The notes beneath the pieces are model-generated. The model made no database searches, was not told the origin of the DNA, and worked only from the letters and a program-made list of their open reading frames with translations. A stretch of DNA of 64,000 bases. Origin: Nitrosomonas sp. GTDB lineage: Bacteria > Pseudomonadota > Gammaproteobacteria > Burkholderiales > Nitrosomonadaceae. Of this stretch, positions 27,764 through 35,904 are shown one piece after another. The stretch's first letter is position 1. Each line of letters begins with the position of its first letter. The stretch spans positions 682,001 through 746,000 of the forward strand of contig JADJBK010000006.1 of NCBI GenBank assembly GCA_016703745.1, read 5' to 3'. Made by a program: the position numbers and the translations under genes.

Positions 27764-28480
27764 ATGTTACAAGCTACTGAACTCACTAAAGACTATAACG
27801 GTGTTATTGCGCTGAACAAACTTAATCTTACTGTTAATAGCGGCGAGATTTTCTGCTTGCTGGGCGCGAACGGCGCCGGAAAAACCACAACGATCAATTT
27901 GTTTCTGAATTTCGTGGCACCAACCAGTGGACGTGCGCTGGTGAACGGTATCGGCGTCAGTGATGAACCGCTCGAGGTGAAGCGTCACATCGCCTACATT
28001 CCTGAAACAGTCATGCTCTATCCCAGTCTTTCCGGCCTTGAGAATCTTGATTTTTTCACTACGCTCGCGCTGGGACATAAGCGACCCGGGCATGAGTTGC
28101 TCGAATTACTCACGCAAGCGGGACTGGCGAAAGATGCGGCGCTCAAACGCGTCTCCGGGTACTCGAAGGGCATGCGGCAGAAAGTAGGCATTGCGATTGC
28201 GATGGCGAAAAACGCGCAAGCACTGTTACTCGACGAGCCGACCTCCGGTCTCGATCCGCAAGCAGCGAACGAATTCTCCAAACTACTGGATCGGCTCAAG
28301 ACTCAGGGCGTAGCGATTCTGATGGCCACGCATGACCTCTTCCTTGCCAAGCAGGTCGGCACACGCGTGGGTATCATGCAGCGCGGAACACTGGTGTCAA
28401 CGCTGACAACCGAAGATCTCGGCCATGCTGATCTCGAACGGCTTTATCTCGACATTGCCGAAAGAAAGGAGACCGCATGA
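27764..28480 (+). CDS. ABC-2 type transporter ATPase
   Basis: A 238-residue ABC ATPase of the drug/NosF-like class that pairs with ABC-2 permeases. Walker A GANGAGKTTTINLFLNF lies near residue 35, the signature is SGYSKGMRQKVGIA, Walker B ALLLDEPTSGLDP, and the H-loop LMATHDLF. It lies 32 bp after the receptor stop and its TGA overlaps the permease start (ATGA), so it belongs to the same operon. Such DUF3526-type ABC systems next to TonB receptors are recurrent; whether they export a siderophore, peptide or copper ligand is not known. Confidence 0.9.
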   Translation: MLQATELTKDYNGVIALNKLNLTVNSGEIFCLLGANGAGKTTTINLFLNFVAPTSGRALVNGIGVSDEPLEVKRHIAYIPETVMLYPSLSGLENLDFFTTLALGHKRPGHELLELLTQAGLAKDAALKRVSGYSKGMRQKVGIAIAMAKNAQALLLDEPTSGLDPQAANEFSKLLDRLKTQGVAILMATHDLFLAKQVGTRVGIMQRGTLVSTLTTEDLGHADLERLYLDIAERKETA

Positions 28481-29369
28481 ACACTACCGCCAATGTTATC
28501 AGCAATGAATTGTTTGCCAAATGGAAACCGGCCGCTGGTGCTATCGGCACCATTGCACGCAAAGAGTTGCTTGAGCTGCTACGCGACGCCCGCTTTTGGT
28601 GGACCAGCGGCATCATTCTGGTGCTCATGTTGATTGCGCTTATTCTGGGCTGGCAACAGATGCAGCGTGTTGATACCGAGCGCGCCACAGCACGCGCTGT
28701 GACTTATCAGCAATGGCTAGATCAGGGCGATAAAAATCCGCACAGAGCAGCGCATTTCGGGCAATACGCTTTTAAGCCAGTGAGTCCGCTAGCTTTCATT
28801 GATCCGGGTATTGATCAATTTGTTGGCTCTACGGTGTGGGTGGAAGCGCACAAACAAAATGAATTCAATTTTCGCCCGGCGCGTGATGCGACCTCGTTGC
28901 AACGCTTTGGCGAGTTAACCGTGGCGTTTGGATTACAAAACCTCGTACCGCTAGTCATTGTGCTGCTTGCATTCTCCGCGTTCACGGGTGAGCGCGAACG
29001 CGGCACCTTGCGGCAATTGTTGAGCATTGGTGTGAAGCCTTCGCAATTACTCGCCGGTAAAGGGCTGGCGATTATGGCGGTCATCGGTGCATTACTGTTG
29101 CCAGTGGCGCTGCTGGGCTTTATCGCCTTGGGTTTCGCTGGCGATCAACACGCAAGTCTGGCGAATTTAGTCGTGCGCGGTGCCTGGATGGTCTTGGGCT
29201 ACGCACTTTATTTAACCGGATTTATTGCTTTGGCGCTGGGCGCATCGGCGGCTTTGTCATCATCGCGCCAAGCACTCATTGTGTTGCTTACTTTTTGGGT
29301 CGTGAATGGTTTTGTAGCTCCCAGGGCGATGACTGATTTAGCCCGCATGGTCAGCCCAACGTCCACTAA

Positions 29370-30563
29370 GGAACCTCTGAAAAACAAACATTCTGAACGG
29401 CAGTCACTCAAAAACTAGCCACTATTTTCAAATAGTGACGCTGATTTTTATGAAAACAGCTATTTCTCTCTGGAAACAAGTCCATTTACTGGCTTGTTTT
29501 CAAATTTCAGACGCAACAAGGCGTCGACGTTCATAGGCGTCACCACGGATGACGTTGGCAATGGCTGTCAGGAAGGTCAAACGGGCCGCATTTTTGGCCA
29601 GGCCGCGATAGCGATTTTTAGCATACCCAAAGCGGATTTTGATATCCCGAAACACGTGTTCGACTTTGGCGCGGCGTTTCGCCAGCTCACGGGCGGCACC
29701 GCGCAGTAGTTGAGCCGCCCCGGAATCGTCTTTCGTGAGCCTGGCCAGTTTGCCCGGACGCATCGCGATCACGCAGGCTGGAGGGCTTTCCGCCGGCATC
29801 TCCGGGCGTTTATCCAGCCCCTGATATCCGGCATCGCCATGAACAAACTGTTCCTCGCCATGCAGCAGGGCGGCGGCTTCGGCAACGTCGCTGACATGCC
29901 CCGAGGTTACTTTGAGCGTATGCACCAACCCGGTTTCATGATCGACGCCGATATGAAACTTGCTGCCGAAAAACCATTGATTGCCCTTTTTGCTGGAATG
30001 CATTTCTGGATCACGCGACCGGCTCTTATTTTTGGTTGAAGTCGGCGCGGCAATCAGGCTGGCATCGACGATGGTGCCGGCTTTCAAGAACAACCCACGC
30101 TCACCCAGCGTTTGGTTGATGACCTGGAAGATCTGATCCATTAACCCGTGTTTTTCCAGTAAATGCCGAAATTGCAAAATGGTGCTTTCATCCGGCACGG
30201 CTTCCAGACGAATGCCGCAAAAACGGCGCAGTGATTCAATCTCATACAGCGCATCTTCCATGCCCGGATCGGAATAGTTGTAGATAATTTGCGCAACATG
30301 CGCGCGCAGCATCAATTCCAAGGCAAATGGTTTGCGGCCACGCCCATTGCCTGGCGCATAGTGTGGTTCAATAACATCAATCATAGCCTGCCAAGGCAAT
30401 AATCCATCAAGTTGATCGAGAAACTTCTCGCGGCGCGTGACTTTGCCCTTATTGGCGTATTCGGCATCAGCAAAACTCATCTGTTGGTAAGGTTTCATGA
30501 ATAGCTTCTCGAAAAAGTTTGATGCAGAATTATATTACTTGCGGGGAATTAATCAGAGGTTCC
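29370..30563 (-). mobile_element. IS5-family insertion sequence, copy 3
   Basis: A complete 1194-bp copy in the opposite orientation to copies 1 and 2, with the target duplication CTAA at 29366-29369 and 30564-30567. Ends are GGAACCTCTGA/TCAGAGGTTCC. The inverted pair of copies 2 and 3, about 2.5 kb apart, could recombine and invert the ABC ATPase gene between them. Confidence 0.96.
29500..30498 (-). CDS. IS5-family DDE transposase (copy 3)
   Basis: A 332-residue transposase identical in protein to copy 2, on the minus strand against the direction of the host operon. All catalytic motifs are intact. Confidence 0.95.
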   Translation of the reverse strand: MKPYQQMSFADAEYANKGKVTRREKFLDQLDGLLPWQAMIDVIEPHYAPGNGRGRKPFALELMLRAHVAQIIYNYSDPGMEDALYEIESLRRFCGIRLEAVPDESTILQFRHLLEKHGLMDQIFQVINQTLGERGLFLKAGTIVDASLIAAPTSTKNKSRSRDPEMHSSKKGNQWFFGSKFHIGVDHETGLVHTLKVTSGHVSDVAEAAALLHGEEQFVHGDAGYQGLDKRPEMPAESPPACVIAMRPGKLARLTKDDSGAAQLLRGAARELAKRRAKVEHVFRDIKIRFGYAKNRYRGLAKNAARLTFLTAIANVIRGDAYERRRLVASEI

Positions 30564-31238
30564 CTAAGGTGGAATTCCAGAATAGTATCAACGAAGCGCG
30601 CAAAGCGACTTTTGGACATGATGAAAATCATCCCGCTTTCGCTGCTTTCCGTGATGAAGTATTTAAAAAGTACAACGTTACCCGCATTGAGGATTTACCG
30701 GTCAGTTTCCGTGGCCTGTCTTTGCGCAAAGACGATGAGAACGGCTACCGCATTTATGATGAACACTACGGTGTGCTCTGGAATACCTATGCACGTCAGG
30801 AGCATATCCGCGCTATCGCAGGGTTTGCGTTCCCGCTAGCGGTACTCAGACCTTTTTCAATGGGCATGGCGGGTACCGATACTTTTCATCAAAACCAGTT
30901 TGCAACGGCTGCTGAGCTGTACCGGCGGCAGATTCAAACCACGATGAGCGAAGATTTGATTCAGCACCACAAAAATGGCGATGATTTGTATGTTTCCAAT
31001 CGTGATTTGTGGGAGAAGATTCCAGCGTTAGAACACAAAATACCGGAGGTGAACATCGCTATTGCTCAGCAGGGTTTGAATCTGAGAATTTTGTGGGTGT
31101 GGATGTTGGCGGCAATCGCTTTTGCTGTAATGGCTACGTGGCGCTTACGGCCATTATAAGGAACGGGTAGAAATGCGAGGCAATGACTTAACAATCTTTC
31201 GGGTTTTATTAAATCTTCGTTCATAAGGAACTGCAACT

Positions 31239-32699
31239 ATGCACACACAACTGTATTTAAAAGAGATAGTTAACTTTGAGTACCGATTATTCCGTGCCGA
31301 CCGCTTAGGCCTGATTATCGCGCTTATTTTGTTTGCGGCAGCCAGTTACGCGATTATCAACGGTCAGTCATGGGTGAACAAACAGCAGCAAGCGGTACAG
31401 GCTGCGCACACCGAAGAGCAGGCACGCCTGCAGAAACTGAAAGATAATTTAGGCAAGATTAATGCAGGCAGCCTTAAGCCGGCCAGGGCTTTCGAAAACC
31501 CTGCAAACGCTTATTGGGTGGGTAATCGCCATGCGGCAACTTATGCAATTTTGCCACCAACTGCACTTGCCGCCACCGCAGTCGGTCAAAGCGATCTCAA
31601 TCCGCCCTACATCATGGTATCCGCTGATAATAAGGAGTCATTTGCCTTAAACGAGGAAATCGAAAACCCCAGCAATTTACTGATTGGACATTTCGATCTC
31701 GCGTTTGTCATGGTCTTTTTATTACCACTCCTGCTTATTGCACTTTCGTACAACTTACTCTCTGCCGAGCGCGAACAGGGTACCTTGGCCATCATGCTCA
31801 CAAACCCGGTGCCGTTGTGGGTTTTGATCGCCGGTAAACTTAGCTTTCGCGCGGGTCTTGTTTTCTTACTCATGGTGAGTATCACGGTGGCGGGCTTGAT
31901 TGTCACCGGTACAGATTTGTCTACGATGGATAGTTTAATACAACTGGGTTGGTGGATAGCTCTGCTGTTTGCTTACATTCTGTTCTGGTTTGCATTGGCA
32001 ATTGCGGTCAATGTGTTGGCTAAGTCATCTGCACAGAACGCGCTGATTTTGACGGGGTTGTGGATTGTGATTTTGTTGGTATTACCGACCTTGATTAACA
32101 TAGTTGCCAACGTGGCGTATCCAGTCTCATCCCGCGTGGCAATGGTGGGTTTAATTCGCGCTGCACAAGTGGATGTCACTAAGGAATCTGACGCAATTGT
32201 TGCGCGTTTTGAACAAGAACATCCTGAAATGACGGTCAAGCCTGTCTCAAACGATGATGACACTGCGGCCACCAGGAGGCGGGTATTGGTGCAACAAGCG
32301 GTGGCTGACCGAATTGCACAAATCATGGCTGGGTACGATTATCAATTGGCCCGGCAACAGCGCATCGTCGATAGTCTACGCTTTTTATCGCCAGCGATTG
32401 TGATGCAGGAGGCGTTAAACGCAGTCGCCGGCACCGACAATAGCCGCTATCAGCATTTATCTCGACAAGTCGATATGTTTCACCGCAATTGGCAAAGCTT
32501 CTTTCTGCCAAAAGCGCTTGAGAATACACCGCTCACACTCACAGATTATGAGCACTTCCCACACTTTAGTTATGTTGAGCAGGCAATCTCTGAAACAACA
32601 TTACGCCTACTCGGTGGACTGCTCGGCTTAGTTATCCCGATTGGCTTGCTGTATTTGTTTAGCGTGCGCCGCATCCTGAATTACCCGGTTACAGCATGA
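31239..32699 (+). CDS. ABC-2 permease with DUF3526-type periplasmic domain
   Basis: An intact 486-residue permease. It has a helix at about 25-40, a periplasmic region with coiled character (VNKQQQAVQAAHTEEQARLQ when read in parts), then five or more helices, including FDLAFVMVFLLPLLLIALSY followed by SAEREQGTLAIMLTNPVPLW, the ABC-2 cytoplasmic motif. A second periplasmic loop precedes the last helix. It pairs with the broken permease upstream and with the ATPase at 27764. Its stop overlaps the tonB start (ATGA). Confidence 0.87.
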   Translation: MHTQLYLKEIVNFEYRLFRADRLGLIIALILFAAASYAIINGQSWVNKQQQAVQAAHTEEQARLQKLKDNLGKINAGSLKPARAFENPANAYWVGNRHAATYAILPPTALAATAVGQSDLNPPYIMVSADNKESFALNEEIENPSNLLIGHFDLAFVMVFLLPLLLIALSYNLLSAEREQGTLAIMLTNPVPLWVLIAGKLSFRAGLVFLLMVSITVAGLIVTGTDLSTMDSLIQLGWWIALLFAYILFWFALAIAVNVLAKSSAQNALILTGLWIVILLVLPTLINIVANVAYPVSSRVAMVGLIRAAQVDVTKESDAIVARFEQEHPEMTVKPVSNDDDTAATRRRVLVQQAVADRIAQIMAGYDYQLARQQRIVDSLRFLSPAIVMQEALNAVAGTDNSRYQHLSRQVDMFHRNWQSFFLPKALENTPLTLTDYEHFPHFSYVEQAISETTLRLLGGLLGLVIPIGLLYLFSVRRILNYPVTA

Positions 32700-33093
32700 C
32701 AACCTACAGCATGACAACTCGGCGTAACCCCGCCTTCTTTGGCCGGGTTTGTTGTTTGTCGTTGCGGCTCACGCTGCCCTGCTTTACGGCCTGTGGAGCC
32801 AACGGTTGATTCCACCACCGGAACAACTAGCGACACTTTTCGTTAACTTTATCGCTGCGCCCAAATTGGCGGAAGAATTCAAAGCCGAGCTGCAGCCGCC
32901 CAAGCCGAAACTGAAAAAGAAGCCGCAAGCGCGGCAACTGGTCGCTGAAACACCGGTGCTGGCAGAAAATGAACCGGTTGCACCGTTGCCACCGCAAGAA
33001 CCGGAAACGGCAGCAGTAGTGCTGCCTGCGCCGATGCCGCAAGGCCCGATCACGTTGTCTTCAGAGCTATCGGGTCGTCTGTCCTGGGCTTAG
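32696..33093 (+). pseudogene. Degenerate tonB gene
   Basis: The start overlaps the permease stop; the frame begins MTTYSMTTRRNPAFFGR and then shifts. One missing base near 32747 separates it from the frame LLFVVAAHAALLYGLW, which is the TonB membrane anchor. A proline/lysine-rich spacer follows (LQPPKPKLKKKPQ, APLPPQEPE). After ITLSSELS, where a TonB C-terminal domain should begin, the protein stops within seven residues, so the receptor-contacting domain is missing. It also contains a direct repeat of ACAGCATGACAAC at its start. It was the last gene of the siderophore operon. Confidence 0.75.
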
Positions 33094-33137
33094 GGCAACC
33101 AGCTGAATATATATTAAGTATTGTGCTTTGAATATAC

Positions 33138-33743
33138 TCAAAGATTAAACACAATCATATCCGGGGTAATCGAGTTTATGTTGATGCCAACCAGCTCAAT
33201 GGTCGCCGCACCCCCAATAAATTCAACGGTAAATCCGCTATTCCCGTTATCGGTAACGTTGGTGATGTGGGATACCAATTCCACGAAGGAATGGATGCCC
33301 AGAATCTCGGAATCAAAGAACAGGCGATCCTGGCCTGCCACAAAATCGGCAATTTCAAAATGCCCGGCACCATAAAAACCAAACGTGTCATTGCCATCAC
33401 CGCCGATTAACCGGTCATAGCCATCGCCGGCGCGCAATATATCGTTGCCAGCACCACCGAACAGCTTCTCGGTTCCTGCCTGGCCATCAAGGTCGTCGTC
33501 ACCATCACCGCCTTTTAGTATGCCGTTGCCGGCGCCACCTTTCAGAATATCATTGCCGCCGCCGCCTTCAATTTCATCATGACCGTCACCACCAATCAGG
33601 TCGAAGTTATCCAGGTCATCACCAATGATGAGTAAATCGTTTTCGGTAAACCCGGCGGAGCCGATTCCTTCAAAAGGGATGCCATCAATAAACTTGATAG
33701 CGCCTGAGCCCAGATTGGGACGTGGTGTTATGCTGATTGCCAT
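33138..33743 (-). CDS. Small RTX (haemolysin-type calcium-binding repeat) protein
   Basis: The 201-residue protein has no classical signal peptide. Its central part (about 45-125) is a run of nonapeptide repeats of the GGxGxDx(L/I)x type: IGGDGHDEIEGGGGNDIL, KGGDGDDDLD, FGGAGNDIL, IGGDGNDTF. These form a calcium-binding parallel beta roll. The C-terminus (ADFVAGQDRLFFD, then ITPDMIVFNL) resembles type I secretion signals. No type I exporter is nearby. A weak Fur-like site lies about 80 bp upstream, so iron control is possible. Function is unknown; it is short for a toxin or protease and has no catalytic domain. Confidence 0.82.
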   Translation of the reverse strand: MAISITPRPNLGSGAIKFIDGIPFEGIGSAGFTENDLLIIGDDLDNFDLIGGDGHDEIEGGGGNDILKGGAGNGILKGGDGDDDLDGQAGTEKLFGGAGNDILRAGDGYDRLIGGDGNDTFGFYGAGHFEIADFVAGQDRLFFDSEILGIHSFVELVSHITNVTDNGNSGFTVEFIGGAATIELVGININSITPDMIVFNL

Positions 33744-33819
33744 ATTTTGCCTCCTAATTAAACGCGTTCATTCAATCAATAAAATCATGTATTGCCTTAT
33801 CTCATTAAAATACTTAAAT

Positions 33820-33838
33820 AATAATGAGAATGATTCCT
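33820..33838. promoter_or_regulatory. Possible Fur box between RTX gene and LicD fusion
   Basis: The site AATAATGAGAATGATTCCT matches the Fur consensus at 13 of 19 positions, with the left half almost perfect. It lies between two divergent genes, 77 bp from the RTX start and 67 bp from the LicD-fusion start, so it could control either. Confidence 0.45.
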
Positions 33839-33904
33839 ATTATATTAAATAATGGTTAAAATGCAATCATTAATTGCGCTAGATGTTGGAGAGGATGATA
33901 CTAA

Positions 33905-35482
33905 GTGACTGTTAAAAAAATGGAATATGGATTGCTGAATATGACCACGAAGCTTGAAGAATTATTATTGAAAACGAAGGATTTGATCGCCGCCGGTAAG
34001 TTTAATGACGCTGATGCACTACTCGATCCGCTGAAAATTGAGAATCCACTGTCGCAGGATGTGGCCCGGCTATGGTGTTCGCTAGCGATGCGTACTGGCC
34101 GGGCGGCCGATGTGCCCGCATACGCCGCGAAAATTTACGCGCATGTACAAGGAGATTTTCATAAGGCGCATTGGGCGCACGTGCTGGGGACCGCGAGTTT
34201 TGTTTTGCTGGACTTGTCCTCCGCACAGGCGCATTTCACTGATGCATCGAATCACCTGATGGCGCTGGCCAGAACGGGAAAAATCCCGCCACAAAAGGAG
34301 CCAGTGAAGCTACTGCAAACCGAGGAAAATATCTTTGTCTCGGGCAAAGCCGAGCAATTACTGTGGACGACGTGCGCGCAACTGGCCAGGCTGGACATTC
34401 CGGCATTTCCTTTTGCCGGCACGTTGCTGGGCCTGGTTCGTAACGGCTGCCTGCTGGATTTCGACAAGGATCTCGACATCGCCGTGCACATGGAATCGTG
34501 GGATGGCTGTTGCGCCGCATTGGAGCAAGCCGGGTGGGCGCGCTCGCCGATGCGGATTGAATACGCCAATTACCGCGATTACGTGCACCCGGAACTGGGA
34601 ATTACGCTCGATGTCTGCGGCTTGCAGGCGAGAGGCAAGCAGATCGTGGGCGGTTTCGCGTTGCCCGGCTATCCCGGTGAGTATCAGCGAGTCTCGATTT
34701 TCCCCAAATTCGATCTGACGCAACGTGAAACGGACTACGGTACCGTCTGGTTTCCGCGCCAGCCGGAAAAAATTCTCACCGCATTCTACGGCGACTGGCG
34801 CACGCTGAATCCTCACTGGGATACCGTAGTATCCGCGCTCAATCTGGAAAGTTTTACCTTGCTGGTGCGCTGCTACGCGTATCACCGGCTGATACAGCGC
34901 TGGCTGGTGGGGGACTTATCCAAAGCGTGGTGTTATGCGCATCAGATCGCGTTAAAAGACCCCGATGACGTGCTCGCGCTGCGCAGCCGCCAATGGCTGG
35001 AACGCGCGCTTACGCGCTTGAAGCGGAAAATTCCCGCGTGGCCTAAAAATCAACGGCAAATACGCGTGTATACCCGCATGGTGGCCGATCTGTTTCATGA
35101 AGGCCATGTAAATTTTCTGCAAGCGGCACGCGCATTGGGAACGTATCTGACGGTATGCGTCGTTTCGGATGAGCGCGTGGTGGAAAACAAAGGCAAGCTG
35201 CCGGTCATGAAACAGGCGCAACGCGCTGCCGTTGTCGCCGCGTGCAAATACACCGATGCCGTCATGACGGAAACCCCGGCGAGCGTCACCCTGGAATGGA
35301 TGCAACAACATGGCTTTGATATTTACACCTTTGCCTGCGCATCAGAACAGGAGCGCCAGGATAAACGCAAATTATGCGCATCATTACCGGCAGAGATGAT
35401 TCAGGAACTACCCTATACCCCCGACATATCCACGTCCGATCTGGTGATGCGTATTCAGAGCATTGCTCGCCCCGGATCTTGA
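33905..35482 (+). CDS. LicD-family transferase fused to a cytidylyltransferase domain
   Basis: The 525-residue protein combines three parts. Residues 15-125 are a helical, TPR-like region. Residues about 145-330 match LicD/fukutin-type nucleotidyltransferases, with FPFAGTLLGLVRNGC and the metal-binding DFDKDLDIAV. Residues about 385-520 match glycerol-3-phosphate/ethanolamine-phosphate cytidylyltransferases, with the catalytic HEGH (398-401) and the closing ISTSDLVMRI. LicD proteins attach phosphocholine-type groups to glycans, and cytidylyltransferases make the CDP-alcohol donor, so one polypeptide may make and use the donor (inferred). The GTG at 33905 has a good GGAGAGG site 10-17 bases upstream. 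It is divergent from the RTX gene. Confidence 0.82.
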   Translation: MTVKKMEYGLLNMTTKLEELLLKTKDLIAAGKFNDADALLDPLKIENPLSQDVARLWCSLAMRTGRAADVPAYAAKIYAHVQGDFHKAHWAHVLGTASFVLLDLSSAQAHFTDASNHLMALARTGKIPPQKEPVKLLQTEENIFVSGKAEQLLWTTCAQLARLDIPAFPFAGTLLGLVRNGCLLDFDKDLDIAVHMESWDGCCAALEQAGWARSPMRIEYANYRDYVHPELGITLDVCGLQARGKQIVGGFALPGYPGEYQRVSIFPKFDLTQRETDYGTVWFPRQPEKILTAFYGDWRTLNPHWDTVVSALNLESFTLLVRCYAYHRLIQRWLVGDLSKAWCYAHQIALKDPDDVLALRSRQWLERALTRLKRKIPAWPKNQRQIRVYTRMVADLFHEGHVNFLQAARALGTYLTVCVVSDERVVENKGKLPVMKQAQRAAVVAACKYTDAVMTETPASVTLEWMQQHGFDIYTFACASEQERQDKRKLCASLPAEMIQELPYTPDISTSDLVMRIQSIARPGS

Positions 35483-35507
35483 CAAAAACGTCCGGATGTA
35501 ACATTAT
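35479..35507 (+). promoter_or_regulatory. Promoter for tRNA-Arg
   Basis: TTGACA at 35479-35484 and CATTAT at 35502-35507 are separated by 17 bp, giving a sigma-70 promoter that overlaps the stop codon of the preceding gene and lies about 65 bp before tRNA-Arg. Confidence 0.6.
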
Positions 35508-35570
35508 GCTGAGCTTTCTTGAACCAAAAAATAATTGGGCTTAGTTGAAGCTCCCTTGATGCAGCAAGAT

Positions 35571-35647
35571 GCGCCCGTAGCTCAGTTGGATAGAGTACTT
35601 GGCTACGAACCAAGGGGTCGTGGGTTCGAATCCTGCCGGGCGCGCCA
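35571..35647 (+). tRNA. tRNA-Arg (anticodon ACG)
   Basis: A 77-nt cloverleaf with acceptor stem GCGCCCG/CGGGCGC, discriminator G and encoded CCA. The anticodon stem CTTGG/CCAAG encloses CTACGAA, giving ACG, and the T-loop is GTTCGAATC. ACG is normally deaminated to ICG to read CGU, CGC and CGA. Confidence 0.96.
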
Positions 35648-35716
35648 TCAAAGCGGCATTAAAAATAGTCTAGGTTTGCTGATTTTTTTATGGCGAAGCT
35701 ACGATAGGAATGTATT

Positions 35717-35792
<76 letters not shown>

Positions 35793-35800
35793 AAATTTAA

Positions 35801-35829
35801 ACCCCAGCCACTCTCGGTTGGGGTTTTTT
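35801..35829 (+). terminator. Rho-independent terminator after the tRNA pair
   Basis: Stem ACCCCAGCC pairs with GGTTGGGGT around a short loop (ACTCTC), followed by a run of T. It lies 9 bp after tRNA-Phe and ends the tRNA transcript. Confidence 0.85.
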
Positions 35830-35904
35830 ATTGCCTATTTTTGTAAATTCTCGCGTGCCGATGCGGGTTCCTTCGGAGTCTTGTGACTTCGCCGGTGGTA
35901 CAGT

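Larger units (their letters stand above)
28477..31159 (+). pseudogene. ABC-2 permease (DUF3526 type) interrupted by IS5 copy 3
   Basis: The gene runs 28477-29369 and 30568-31159. Removing IS5 copy 3 and one CTAA repeat restores a 494-residue protein (TSTKVEFQNSINEARK across the junction). It has an N-terminal helix after KELLELLRDARFWW, a large periplasmic loop holding the insertion point and the FAFPLAVLRPFSMGMAGTD region, and a final helix MLAAIAFAVMATWRL. The cytoplasmic part GERERGTLRQLLSIGV is typical of ABC-2 permeases. It overlaps the ATPase gene by 4 bp. Loss of this half of the permease pair probably kills the transporter. Confidence 0.88.

Noticed and set aside
33138..33743. Haemophore or toxin function for the RTX protein
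   Set aside because: It has only the repeat roll and tail; no haem-binding or catalytic domain is visible.
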